DNA from: Gloeopeniophorella convolvens
Taxonomy: Eukaryota > Basidiomycota > Agaricomycetes > Russulales
Length of the DNA stretch: 64,000 nt
Direction of reading: 5' to 3'
NCBI GenBank assembly: GCA_022496205.1
Contig: WTXD01000007.1
Coordinates: 62,001 to 126,000 of the forward strand
In this document: piece by piece, positions 19,409 to 33,399 of the stretch
Numbering within the stretch: the first letter of the stretch is position 1
How the letters are laid out: each line of letters starts with the position of its first letter
The notes under the pieces: generated by a model
The model's input: only the letters and a program-made list of their open reading frames with translations
Told to the model about the DNA's origin: nothing
Databases searched by the model: none
Translations under genes and position numbers: made by a program

Positions 19409-22400
19409 TTACTTGCGCTTGCGGGCGCGTGGCTTGGGCTGTTCAAGCTGAACCTGACGGGGAAGGAGGGACATTGCTAGTCTTGATTGAAACGAACTCA
19501 CCTTCGAGCCAGCCTGTTGGGCGCCCGATTTCCGAGAGGATTTCTGACCAAGTGTCATCAAGATTACCATCGAAGGGGAGCATCGTAACGAACTCGACGC
19601 CTTGGCGGTCTCGCTGTGTCTCCATTGCTCTCTGATTTGTCCTGAGAAGCCGGGCGTTTGCCCAGTATCACCGCGTTGAGCGCATTCCCTTGCGGCTCGT
19701 CGGATGAATCCCGTGCCAGTCGGGAGAAGAGTGCCGCGGCCTCGCGGCCGACGGGAGAAGCGCCAGATGCGATAGGCGAAGGTTGTGTGCGAGCATTAGG
19801 AGCAACGTGATGGCGTCCGTCGATTGGAAGGAGCGATTGAGCCTGGTGGTTCGGAGCTGCTTGAGCAACAACGCTCTAGAAGGTAACACCGAACATCAGT
19901 CTAAGTTTGGCAAAAATGACGAGTCCAGCCCACCGCACGATCTTCATTGGTTGGGCTGGTCAGCGGTCCAAGCGGACTGCTAGTGGGTGCGAAATTGGAC
20001 AGGTTCAAGATCGACTGCTCCTCAGTTTGGACAACGACTTTGGGGTTCTGCGGAATGGAGCACAAAGCTCAACGAGTCAGCCGAAACGGACTCACTTGAA
20101 CTTTCAGATGACGCGCTAGCCCCTTCTCCAAGCTTTTGATCTTCGCCTCTTGTTCTGCGATTTGGTTATCCCGCTTTGTGAGCATAGGTGAGAATACGTT
20201 GCTGGGATGCGCGGGAGGTTAAGTGCTTACACGCCTAAGCTCGTTTTGCTTGTCGAGAATGCGCTTTTCGTGGAATGCTCGCGACTCTTCCAGCAGCCGA
20301 TTTACGAACGTCTTCTCCTCGACACTCTATGGCCAAGATACATAAGCGCCAGTGAGAAAGAAAGCAACCCCCACACCAGTTGATTAGTTTCGTAACGAGT
20401 GCTGATAGATGTCCCTGTTTCGACGAGCCTGGCATTTGCTTCTTGCAATTTACGGTTCTGCACTGTTAGACCATCTATCTGGTCGGTTTGTTCCACGAGT
20501 AATGATCGGGATTTCTCTGCTTGTTTCTTCGACATCTCTATCTCGTTTTTGATGATAACCAAGGAATCCCGGAGCTCATTCGTCTCCCTCAGTGCATGCG
20601 TCTTGTCTAATTCCGCTTGAATTATTCGCTCCTGCATAGCATGAACGCGGGAATGGCCGCCGTCTCGCTCGTCCTTCAGTTTGATCTCGTATTCGCCTCG
20701 CGTGACTGCAATGAGATCTTGTTGTTTCTCGATTTGCCGCCTGTATTCGTCGACCGACGTTTGCAGGAAGTTATTGCGCTCTCGGACTGAAAGTAATTCT
20801 TGACGTAGCTTTCCAGTCTCGGTCTCTAACTTTACCTTAGCCAGCCTCGTCAGAACGCCTATGTCTTTGAGAGACTTAGTTTTCTCTTACTGCAAGCGCC
20901 GCTTCTGCCGTGATCAAGCGCTCCTAAGTCAACAGATTAGTTATCTGGCGAGACGTCCGATATGAGGGACATTTGCCTGCATATCGCCATGACCATCTCT
21001 AGCCAACTTTAAAGATGTGGCTTGGTCCTCGAGACGCTCTTGGAGGACTTGGCACTTCGTTTGGAATTGCGTTGTTCTAGAATTATCAGAGCTATCGGGA
21101 AACGCAAAGTACCATAGGTGCCTGCCTGTCTTGTTGGTGCTTGTAATCCTCTGCGGCGGCCTGTAGCTCTTTCTGTAGCGTTTGCAATTGGGCTTCCATG
21201 GTGGTTTTCTCAGAGGTCAGGCGTTCAATGATTGCATTGAGAGTGCGTTCGCGTCCATCGGCTGCTTCTTGAGCGGCTCGGAGAATGGCGACCTCGCTCG
21301 TTTGGTCTGCCATCTCTCGCTTTCTTACCTCATTCTCACGCTCCAATTCTTGATACCTGCCGCAACGTCTACGGGACTTACTGTTCGAAGAGCGATGGGT
21401 ATCTCACCTGCCGCTGAGTTCACCGATAGTCCGAAGATGTTCTGCCAGCGAATTCCTCAATGCTGCTAGCTCGGAGCGCTGATCACTTGATGAAGAAACT
21501 GCCGCGAGAATTCTATCAAACAGTGAGTTCTTGAGGGGTTTGCTCGAGTCAGCGGTAAGGACCGACTCTTCTTTCAAAGAAGAGAGCGGAGGGGCATTGC
21601 TCGCTCTTTCTTTCAGTAGCGTTTGCAACTCGGCGTTCCTGCTTAACGTCTTAGCCGATCAAGGGCATTTTTAGTGTAGGTGTACTTACTCTTTCTGCAA
21701 GGATATCAATTGAAGCGTCCTCTCCCTCACGTCCAGACCTAGCTCTCCAGCGCTGGATCCCGACGAGTAAGCACTGCGTGAGAAGGACTAAAGTGAATCC
21801 CACCGTTGCTCGAACTGTGCCAGCTTCTCTTCGGCTCGTGCGCACGTTGCCGAGATTTTCGAGAGTTCTCCCTGAGTCTCGTCAAGTTTGGCGGCTTGGG
21901 AAGTGATGAGCAGGTCTGGAAAGAATCGCTGGCTTAAAACTGCTCGCTCATGAAAACGGAAGTGCGCACTGGCGCTGCGAAGGTCATCCAATGCAACTCT
22001 CAACGACTCGGTCTGGTTTGCATGAGCTTTTTCAATATCCCGTATGCGCTCTGTCGCCTCTGCATATTGAGAGGTAAAATCTGTCAACTTATCGCGGAGA
22101 AAGTCGTTGGCCTTTCGAGCTGCAAAGAATGCCATGGTGAACGGCTGACGAAGAGACTGACTGATGACCCACTATTTGCACAGTCTGCATCGAGGTCACG
22201 AATGATAACCTTCAGTTCTGCAACCTTTGCATAGCTTTCCATGAGGTTTTCGAAGTCTATGCGCCACATTTCAACAGACTCGAAGATCGCTGAGTTGAAT
22301 CATGTACTCGCGGAACTCTCCTTCAGCGTACTTCGCAGGTCACTGATGTCTGGGAGAGCTGAGCGAGCCTGCTCAGCGAAGGCGAAGCATTCATTGGACT

Positions 22401-23623
22401 GGGACCTGAGAGATGCCAGTTCGTCGTTCAACTCGGCGAGTCTACGGTTGAAATGGAGTAAAGAAGCGTTAGGGATAGAGAGGCTCGCGTGATCGCGAGG
22501 CATACCTGCGGGAAGCAGATTCCAACGACTTCTTCGTCGACTCCTTCACACCATCTAAGCGGGAGATGGCGTCTGCTGTTTCCTTTCGGCTTCCGAATAA
22601 CTCTGCTCGCAGACGGTCGTTGTCGTCTCGCTGGGCGAAAGTTTTTTTTTTTACGGGGATACAAAGGTATGATCGGTTCGCCTGCTTACCTGGCGCTCTA
22701 GCTCTTCCTTTAGAGATTTGCGTTCTCTGAAGCTCCTCTTTATTGAATCTGGAATATCGTCTGTTTCGCCCTCTTCAACCTTCACGCTGACTCTTTGAGA
22801 AGTGCCTGTATCGGAAGCGTAGGGGCGTGCATGTAACGGTTTCCCAGGCAGTTGGGATGCAAACGTAGGATTTTGGATGGCCTTCATGATCATAGGCGAG
22901 CCGTTCCCTTTGCGCTGGACATGAACGGGTGCTGAGCCCCGTTGATGTACTGAGCACGCACTGTTTTCCGCGGATTCCAATGCGGTATTTTCGTTCAGCC
23001 AGTCCAGTGAGGTGTGTGGGTTGCGCTTCCCTCCAGCGCCTTCGAATGATATAGGGTATCAGGTCAATACTAGAAGGGTGACAGCAGCCGAGCGCACTAA
23101 GATAAACAGCAGGGCGCCTTTGTTCAGCCTCAGATGATATATGCGCGACGTCTTCTGCATCAGCAAAGGTTTCGCGAGCACGGGTGCTTCCTGCGCCGCG
23201 CGAAAAGTATTGATGGTGATCATGGCCTGCATGTATGCGGCGTTCCGTGTCTACTGAAGGCAGAAACATCGCAGCATCCTCTTCGTTTTGGGGCGTAGAG
23301 CCGTAAGATTGAGCACCAGGCTTTCTCCTGCCAGAAGACAGTGCGTGGGTCTTCCCGGAGAAGAAGGAGACAGCCTGCTGGTCCGTAACAGGCTGCTGCC
23401 GAACCGCCTGTGGATAAGACGACAATGGATTTGCAAAGGAGGACTGCGGAGGTGCATATATGCGGGACGAGAGTGTGTCGCGAGAGGCAACAGGCGATTT
23501 GAACGAGTCGAGGTTCATGGCCGACTCGGTGGTCGAGGTTGGAGGAGCGCCGCCGCGCGACTGTGGCAAGCGACGCGACTGCTGCACGTGATGGGAGCTG
23601 TGGCAGATCGCAGGCGTGGACAA
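19409..23623 (-). CDS. Large coiled-coil protein with basic C-terminal tail
   Basis: A multi-exon minus-strand gene. Firm exons are 23098-23623, 22690-23039, 22506-22630, 19502-19543 and 19409-19453, with about a dozen more between 19594 and 22442. The N-terminal 250 residues are disordered (for example SPVASRDTLSSRIYAPPQSS). From about 22,750 down to 20,100 nearly every exon encodes heptad-rich coiled coil (RLAELNDELASLRSQSNE, FLRDKLTDFTSQYAEATERI). The end is Lys/Arg-rich (DTARPPRR, KSSRKSGAQQAGSK, QPKPRARKRK-stop), which looks like a nuclear localisation signal. I do not recognise an orthologue. A structural role at the spindle pole, kinetochore or nuclear envelope is possible but unsupported. 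It shares a 127-base promoter with TFIIF alpha. The start could also be the internal ATG before NLDSFKS. Confidence 0.72.
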
Positions 23624-23750
23624 GTGACACTGAGCGGCACCGTAAAGACAATGACTCTTGTCTCTCTCTAACTCTCGCTTGGGTCCTGGCCAAATTCACA
23701 GCGCACGTCTCTCGTTGGCCTCATCTCTCTCACCGTAGTCCTCGCCTGCT

Positions 23751-25986
23751 ATGGCTCCCTCTTCATCCAGCGCTTCAAATCTCTTCCACCCCAAACCCAA
23801 GAAGAATCGGCCGGCTGGCATCTATGGCGCAAACCCCGCTCGCACCATCTCCCCGCAGAAGCCAAAGGCTCCTTCCACCTCTTCAACCCCACCCGCCAAA
23901 CCGTCTCCAAAGCCGGAGAAGGAGGCCACCTCCGCTGTTCAACTGCCAGAGGGCCCGTACACCGATTATACCCTCGTATCGTCAGCCTTGAATGGCTGGA
24001 AGTACGACGTCATGAAGTTCGACTCGCGAAAGCCCGTCGATATTCTCAAGTGGTCGGCGCCAGTCAAGCTGAATCGCAAGGACATGCGGCGCCCTGACAA
24101 CTCCGTCACTGGTCCTGAGGCACCCAAGGCTGTCGCCCCTATGCTGGGTCCTGACGGAAAGCCGGTCATAGGCATGGATGGCAGAATCGTCATGCTTGAT
24201 GCAGAGGGGAAGCCGATACATGGTGATGGAACTTCTGGGAGTAACAAGAACAAGAACCCCGCGGGGGGCCTAAGAGGAAGTTTCAGAAGAAGATCAGGCA
24301 GGTCTTCAAAGTACCGGAGGCTACTCGGCAACTCCGGAGAGAAGAGCGCTACCCTTGGGTGATGGAGGATGTTACGGGCTCAGAAGTCTGGATCGGGAAG
24401 ATGGAAGAGGTTGTCAAAGCGGAAACGCAGGCGTTCTTCATGCCTGCCTCTAACAACACGTTCAAATTTGTGCCCGCGCATCGTTGGTACAAGTTCCAGA
24501 AGCGGCCCAACTACCATATTCCCAATCTCGAGGAGGCAGAATCCTTAGTATGTGGGAACGCCTTCCCTCGCCTTCCTATTTACGCTTTGTCCAGATGGCT
24601 ATGAGGCAGAAGAACAAAGACCCGGAACGATGGCTTCTGCAGAAGCGTGGTCAAGGTCCTTCCGCCGCGACCGCTGCCCTTTTCAAGGGAGAGCCTTCAG
24701 ATGGCCCAGGGAACTTAGTTGGCCAGAGTTTAGGCCCTGGAGGCCGTCGATTACGGGTAGTCCAAAGAGATACCTTGTTCGGGGACGACGATGAAGACGG
24801 ATTGAGGCGGCAGGATCTGGGGGCTGATGCCGATTACGATGAGGTGCCGTATCATGAAGACTTTGCGGATGATGAAGAAAAGGTTGTTCCGGAAGGTCAT
24901 CAGGAGGATGAACTAGAGAAGGAGATGGAGGTATGTCCGATTTTGCCCGCATGAATCAAACTAAGTCCTGTTAGGAACGTTTACAACGGGAATATATGAC
25001 TGCAAACAAACAACGAGACGCTGGTGTCGACGAGTCCGACGAGGAAGAACAGTCGGCGAGCCTTACTGGAGCTGGGAAGGCAATAAGGAAACTCATGACG
25101 AAACACGAAAAGAATGAGGCCTATGAGAGCGATGATGAAGAAAACCCATACGCAAGCTCTGTGGTATATGCCTTCGCTCAACATTCCATGCGCCCTTCTG
25201 ACCAGAGCCTTACAGGAGGAGGAAGAAGAGGAGGAGCCCATGGTCGCAGATGGGCCAGCTGTTCAACAACAATTTACACCTTCCCGCACTCCTGCCCCGG
25301 CAGCGGAGACGACATCCTCCCAGGCCACCCCCGTGCCCCCATCGCGTCCTCCCGGAGCATCCGTCCCGAACTCACGGGCTACCTCACCGAACCCTGGGCA
25401 TGGTGGTCACTTAGTTGTCGCGAAACGCGCAACAAGCCCCAAGGTTCCAAAACCGCGAGTGCTGCCGAATGGTGCCCGGGCCAGCAGCCCGTTGGCCCAT
25501 GTTGCGGTGAGCTCTCCGAGCGGACCCGATGCCCTCGCGGGAGGCGGTGGCAACCCTGGTCCCTCCACATCTCCCCGTGCCGCCTCGAGTGCTCCACCTA
25601 CGAAGCTGAACAACAAGCGGAAAGCAGACGATACCGAAGAAGTTGCATCCGCGCCCTCCCCTGCCGCGTCTGCAGCTGGCGGGCCGCCCAAACTTAAGAA
25701 GCGCCGGGCGACTGCCGCAATGCTTGGGCCCGACGGACAGCCTATTGAGCTCGAGGATAGCATGGTTATCGAGTGGCTGCGCAATACGCCCAACGCGAAG
25801 ACGCGTGATTGCATCTCGCACTTCACCCCGTATCTCCGCACGGACGAGCAGAAGGGCAAGTTCACTGCGCTCATCAAAGAGGTCGCCCAGTTGAAGAATG
25901 GCATCCTCGTGCTGAGAAGCGCGTACCGTGGCGGAAGTGGAGGTGGGAGCAAGGCGTCATCCCCAGGTCCAGCAGACGCAAAGTAG
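23751..25986 (+). CDS. TFG1: Transcription factor TFIIF alpha subunit (RAP74/Tfg1), frame broken
   Basis: Four exons (23751-24547, 24595-24930, 24975-25160, 25216-25986), roughly 696 residues. TFIIF binds RNA polymerase II and supports initiation and elongation. The N-terminal dimerisation region includes KYDVMKFDSRKPVDILKW, then RYPWVMEDVTGSEVWIGKME and TFKFVPAHRWYKFQKRPNY. A middle acidic/charged region follows. The C-terminal winged helix is SMVIEWLRNTPNAKTRDCIS and LKNGILVLRS. Inside exon 1 the frame shifts at the G tract 24263-24268: one additional G would give GGPKRKFQKKIRQVFKVPEA, and no suitable intron exists. A homopolymer sequence error is the simplest explanation. Identity is secure from both terminal domains. 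Confidence 0.93.
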
Positions 25987-26412
25987 AAGAGTAGAACACT
26001 CGTGCGTGGAGCGCGTCAGTGGCGCGGGTGCTGTCTCTTATATCTTATCACACTGTATTTGTCGCATATGCTTGCCCCTCGTCTTCAAAAAAAGACATAT
26101 TTAACCACATTGAAGGACCACGACCAGCCCAAGGTCCGTCTATCCGCAAAGTTAGTAATACACAACGGCATGCAGGGGGAGGGGGGGATACAGTGTTAGT
26201 TCGGCATCGGCAAAAGTAGTGACACAAGTATCGATGCATGGAGTGATGTACGGCGTGTGTGCATAGCGCAAGGTGAGAGTCCACACAGAACAGCGTTAAA
26301 ACAGACAGCGAGTGAGAGCAATCCAACTTGTAAATACGCCACAGCTTATCTACCCAATGGATAGCCAATAAATGACCAGCACTTAGGAGCCACGAGAAAA
26401 CGTTAAGATAAG
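25987..26412. other. Intergenic between convergent genes
   Basis: Separates the ends of TFIIF alpha and the bHLH gene. It is A/T-richer than its surroundings and holds no credible coding frame; a C-rich/G-rich short tract lies near 26175. Confidence 0.55.
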
Positions 26413-28474
26413 CTACGTCGATGGTGTTTCTGGCCGTGGGCCAGAGGTAGCACCACTGCTACCATTTTGCGGGGCGGGGGCAGGGTTGAACGCGTTGTGC
26501 GAAGACCCTGGGCGTGAATCCGACTGCGCCGCAGCAGCGGTCTGATGATTCGAAACCTGGGGGGGCTGATGTGATGATAGAGCGTGTCCGGCGGGTGGTG
26601 CGTAGGGGACGACGCCAGGCGGGCCTGTGGCGTACATTCCCGGGTGGGGGCCGCCTGGGCCAAACGATGGAACGCCTGTGCGCACGCTCTCCATTTCGTG
26701 GCGCAACATGTCGATTTCTCGGGTCATGTCTTGGTGAGTCTGCTTGAGTTGCACGATGAAGTCAATGGCTAGGGATAGTCAGTAATTTCGTTTCAACGAC
26801 CAGGCCCGATGAAGACGAACGCACCTTTACTCAAGATCTCCCATTTGCTAGCTTTCATGCCACGATCCGCTGGTAGCTGATCTCGCAACTCGTCAAAAAG
26901 ATCCTTCATCTCTTTCCTTCTTTTCCGCTCCGCGAGTTTATGCGAGACTCGGAGCTCAGGAGAGCGAGAATATGGTGTCAAGCCAGCATCCCTCGTGGCT
27001 GACGCCGAAAGAACGGCCGATGAGGAGGAGGCAGCAGCGGCACTACCGGACTCGGCCTCAGGCCCGGGCTGCGACGTCGTAGAGTCCGCATTGGACGTTT
27101 CCACGATACGACCACGCCCTACTGATGGTGGCCGCGACCTGGATCTCAGGACGCGAGAGACGGTCGAGCCTGAAGACATAGTGGAGGGGAGATTTGTGGG
27201 GACAGACATGCGGCGGTCGGCGCTGAAGGAGACAGGAGGAACCATGGCTATGGGAGGGACGGAGTTTGGATCAAACGACCGTGCTGGACCTGATCCATCA
27301 CCTTCGCTTTGAGCTGTGGGGGCCTGATCGGCAGGCTGCGTGGAATGCCACGCGAAAGGACCAGGTGGGTGGCCATGCGAAGAATCGGCAGAGTACGCTG
27401 GAGAGCCGTAGCTCACAGAAGGACTGGAGAACATCGACGATGTCGAGTCGCGTCGTTCACCACCCCACCATTGGGAACCCCCAGTGGTCGCGCGGGCATC
27501 CATGGAATGCCGGCGGTCAAAAATGTTCACCTGTGCTACCCGTTGCGTCTCGGCTGTGGAGCCACGCCGTTTCAACGCGGGACCCTCCAGGCTGACGTTA
27601 ATCGAGGACGGAACGCCCGGACCAATAAGCTGCGAATCAATCTCGTCACCACCTGGCGTTGGCATGTTTCTGTCGGAAGACAATTTGCGCTTTGTGCCAT
27701 GAGGCAGCGATGGTGAACTGGAGCCACGCTGTGGAGCCTGAGTGTTGATACCTGCCGCCGTCAGATGTTTCAGAGGAAGCGCCTATTGGGGAGATGAATG
27801 GGTGATAACATGAGGCCCACCTTCGGACTGAGAATGGCTAGAAGATGACTGTCCCGCCTGAGTAGGTTTATGCTTGGGGTCACGACCAGTATGCATGGCT
27901 GTAGACACGTTACGGTAAGAAGAAGCGCGTCTGGGAAGGCGGAGAGAACTGCCGGAGAAACTGCTACTCACCAGAATTCGTGCTTTCAGATACGTCAAAT
28001 GAGGCTCGCCTCGAAGATGATTCTGCGTAGATGCTGAGACTGAGACGAGAGGCGGAATGCACAGGATGCAAGACGCGCACGAGTATGCGGACGGTCTGGA
28101 GATTTAGAGCTCCTTCCTTCTGGGGGTTTGAAAGGGGACGATGGGCGAGAGCGAGACTGGGAGTGTCTCTGGGGAGTGTCGCGTCCGCTGTTTGCGTCGT
28201 TGGACGAAGAGTGAGGGCGCGCGGACGAGATAGTTGACCTAGAGGTATGGCTCGAGCCCGCGACAATGGAGGAGAGGTCAGTATTAGAACCTCTTCGTGG
28301 GCTCTGATGAACGCGGTGAAAGGGTAGCTCAGAAGTCACAAGACAGAACGAGGAGATGAACACTCACCTTGTGAGATGAATCGCTTCGACGGAGATTCAA
28401 ATTCTGGGCGAGCTCTGGAGGACGTTCGCTCTGGGCGAAGGGAGACGGAGCAGCCATTGCTTCTTTTTCGACCA
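26413..28474 (-). CDS. Basic helix-loop-helix transcription factor
   Basis: The DNA-binding domain is clear. The basic region and helix 1 read [20 protein letters not shown], the loop is [15 protein letters not shown], and helix 2 continues across the last intron (26769-26824) as [21 protein letters not shown] short coiled coil follows, then a Pro/Gly/Ser-rich tail to the stop at 26413. H-E-R residues of the basic region indicate E-box (CANNTG) binding. The N-terminal 400 residues are disordered and Ser-rich ([18 protein letters not shown]). The first exon starts at 28474 ([13 protein letters not shown]) and ends before a canonical GTGAGT. Between about 27700 and 27860 I could not join exons in one frame with confidence, so that part of the model is provisional. 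Confidence 0.87.
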
Positions 28475-28678
28475 TGGTAATGAATCAGAGGGGTGAAGTG
28501 GACTGGGGACGTCCTGGTGCACGCCGGACGCGGTAGTCGACCGAGTGCAACTTGGAACAACGTGGGCCAACACACTCCGAGCACGTGCAACAACCTCTCC
28601 CGATCAACGAGTCTACTGGTAAATCAAACAACAACATATGCACAACATATCCCCCTCCCTAACTATCAACTGCCCCTC

Positions 28679-31602
28679 TCAGCTAGCGCTCTGCACTAGC
28701 ACCCCTGGCAGCCCGCCCGTCTTCACAGCCGCCCGAAACTCCTCCGTCACCTGCAGCCATCGCTCCCCCTCCCATGAACTCTTCTGGCTGTTCCGCGTCT
28801 GCCGCCTGCTCCTCGACTCCTGACTCAGGCTCATCCTCTCCGCCTCCATCTGGTCGTCCGTGGTCACCATGAGTCCGATCAACGGCCTGTAGTCCAGATA
28901 TAGTCCCCTGTGATTCACCATGCTTGCTAAACTCGGCACACTCCCCAATCCATCCCGCAGTCGGCGACGATACTCCTCGCAGCTTGGCCATGGCACCTCT
29001 TCACGGGCATGTGCGTCGGCCAGCGACACGCTGGTTAAGCACCGCTCTAGCACGCCTTCGAAGGTTCTTGACGCCGCCGCCGCCACGTTGACATCCCGGG
29101 AATAGTACTCTGGGAGCACCGGCATTCCGAGACGCTGCACAATTCTGAAAGCATCGTGCCCGACTTCGTCGTCCGGGTGATCCTCTGCAACCTCCAAGTT
29201 GTGTGGCTGCGGGAAGATGACGCAGGCATCCAAGTATGACGCAGTATCAGCGCTCTTGAAGGATTGCCGTAGCGCGCGTAGATCCCCGCGCTCATCCGAC
29301 TGCGACGCCGTTATCGCTTGAGCCTCCAGATTGACGCGAAGCGAGAAGACAGCGTCGGCCTCCGCATACGCTGCTTCTTCAGAAGCTTGGCCGCCAGGGT
29401 CGGGGAGACCAAATTGGCATTGATTTATGCGTTGGCGCAAGTCCACCGTGGAAGCAATATAGCCCAAACTGAGCACATCTTCCGAGGTTTCTTGCTCTGC
29501 AGTTTGTCGGCCTTCCGCTTCACAGATAGCGCCTAATAGTGACGAGACTAGCGATGTGGGGGTGGATTCAAAAGTCAATGTTGCTTCCAGAGGTAGATTC
29601 TCCACGGGAATAAGCGAGATGTCTGCGAGGCACAGTTGTCGATTGTCCCCGCAGTAGATACGTCAAAGCGCACTCACCGTTACATGTGATGATAACTGGT
29701 CTTCTACACTGCTTGATAAAGGCTACCACGGATGGCCAGAAGCCTGCCTCGTCCGCAAAGACGACATCGGCTTCTTCTATTAGAACAACAGACTGAGAAG
29801 GTGCTGTCGAGTGTGTCACCGCGTCTGGACCCTGTGTCGCCGTGTCTGGTGGCCCGTCCAGCACATCATCAGCCTTTGCTGGACGCACTTTGACCGGTGA
29901 TGGAGGTTCAGAGCGGCCGCGTTGGAAGAATAAGGGCTGTGGCAGCGTGTGATTCCGGCCTACATCTCCAATCAGGTCGTCCAGACGCGTGCCTCCACGT
30001 TTGCCCAACCCAGGGTACACTTCAAAAACGTTCCAGCCCAACTCCTCGGCACAAGCATAGACAGCCGCAGTCTTCCCACAGCCTGGTGGGCCAGCTAAGA
30101 GGACCGTATTGCGGATTCTGCGACCAAAGGCGATAGGCTGAGATTGAGGCAGGGCCGAATCCCACGAGTCTGGTGAGGATCTATCGTTGAGGTCAACGAG
30201 GGTGTTGGGTTCGTCGTCAGTATCGTCGTCGTTGACTATCCAACTGTCTAGGACTCCTGTTTTCCGCCGCTTTCGCTGCACTTCGCGCACGACTTGGGGA
30301 CGCTGCGCCCCCCGCTTCCTCTTGCGTTGAGCTCTCTTGGGCTGACTTCCTATTTCACGAGACGATGGCACCTTGTCGAAATGCAATCGCAAGGCGTGCA
30401 TCCATTCGCGTAGGAAACAGGCACCTTTCTCATTACCGAGAATGTGCTCTGCGCGACGGGGACGCCACCTGTCGTTCCAATATTGCTGGGCTACCTCCTT
30501 TGTACCCTCGACGTTGTCCCCGAGTCCCAAGATGGAGGAAACAGCGGGATGGAGATCGCCTTGTGAGCCCAAGAGAGTATTCGCATCAGCACTGCGCTCG
30601 GAGAGACGAGCAGGGCGACGCGAGGGTTGTATTTCGCAGAGTCATCATCCATTCCGAGCGCGCTCTTCAGCGAATTATATTGAGGAGCGTCACGGCCTGT
30701 GGTCACTGGGGGAGTTCTCCGCCCGAGACTACTAGCTCTGATGGGATTTGCCCATGTGAACGATGTGGAACCACGAACGTGCTGTGTAGAAGCATCAGGG
30801 AGTGGTGCGTCCGGGGGAGAATTGCTTTTCTGTGGTTTCCGCTTCCGAAGAGGGAGTGGGTGGAATGGAATAGATGCAGGGGGCGTCAACTTGAGAGAAG
30901 CTAGCTCGCTGACGGGTGAGCTCTCAATGGATATTGGAGCTTTAGCTGTGCCTTCATCCAGAGTGAGATCGATGACGCCCGAGGAGCAAGGAGAGGACAA
31001 GGTTGATCTCCCATGAGAGGAACCCGAAATCGATATTGGAGAGGATCGGTCCAATTCAGTAGCATCCAAGTCGGTGAGCGTGGTGAGCTCAGAGAGAGGA
31101 GATCCTGGAATAGACCGAACATCAAGAGGGCTGGGTGTAGGAGCAACTGGTGCGGAACGTGACACCCCGTTCAGCTCTAGGCCGGAGATCAGGGGGGTGA
31201 GCTAGGTCGCATTACGGCCTGCGCACCTGGGTCGACTTCCGCGATTTCTTGAAGACTAGGACGATAAAAAGACCCCGCATGACTAGTGCTCCCGGTCTGA
31301 CCGAGGGGGGAGGGATCCAAGGAGACGATGGACTCCACAGAGATGGCTGGTGTCCCCGCTGTATCGTCGACCGGGTGTGCATTGATGGTATCCGCCGTCC
31401 GCCCTGTTTCATGGGTAGGAGGAGTAGATGATGATGATGATGCTTGGGTCTTGATGAAATGGTCAAACAGAGTCCCCTGCTTGAAACGACCCTGCTGGAT
31501 TCTCAACCGTCACACAACCTTACCTGGACCTCCAACCTCATCACTCACCTGATCTGCATCCTTCTTCTTCCTGCTAGAAGACTTTCTCTTGAGATCGGCC
31601 AT
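28679..31602 (-). CDS. ELG1: ELG1/ATAD5-type RFC-like PCNA unloader, frame broken
   Basis: Exons 31549-31602, 31227-31491, 29678-31176 and 28679-29622. The AAA+ module shows Walker A GPPGCGKTAAVYACAEELGW and the Walker B region VVLIEEADVVFADEAGFW, typical of Elg1/ATAD5, the large subunit of the RFC-like complex that removes PCNA from DNA after replication. Before it is QYWNDRWRPRRAEHILGNE, the RFC-box lead-in. Exon 2 starts with KQGTLFDHF, a PCNA-interaction-like (PIP) motif at 31456-31479. The C-terminal domain is helical. Within the long exon the frame breaks at the T tract 30632-30634 (AAA in the gene sense). One more A would join DDDSAK to IQPSRRPARLSER, and no acceptor is available. A sequence error is the likeliest cause. 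Confidence 0.9.
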
Positions 31603-31837
31603 AGAAGTGCCTACACGTCGGGCAGGGCGGCGGGGAAGGACGCAGGAGGATGTGGGACGTTCAAGGAGAGGCTTGGACCTGACCAGAAGCGGAACCGGCG
31701 CGTAAAAGTATTGAATCGACGCGTCTGAGGCGTCGCGTCACGATTTTCTCACGCACACGACACGAGCTTGCACATCACTTGAACGGCCCGGCTTCCAACC
31801 CGGTTTGCAGCGCTGCACCATACAGACTTCACAGGCT

Positions 31838-33168
<1,331 letters not shown>

Positions 33169-33399
33169 CATACAGTATACAGGCCGCCGAAAGTCTGTTG
33201 ATGAACTTAGTCTTACCAGAATCCGCCGCATCGTGGGACGCCAGCTCTGGGAATTTGATGAGTGTTGGTGGCCTGGCCAGATTGTCGGACGTGGTCACGT
33301 GAGTTCACAGACGAATTCAATTCCTTTGAAGACCTGCGAGTCGATTCCGGTGACCTTGATACTGTAAACGCCCCCCAGTCACCCGCTATCCCGGAAAAT

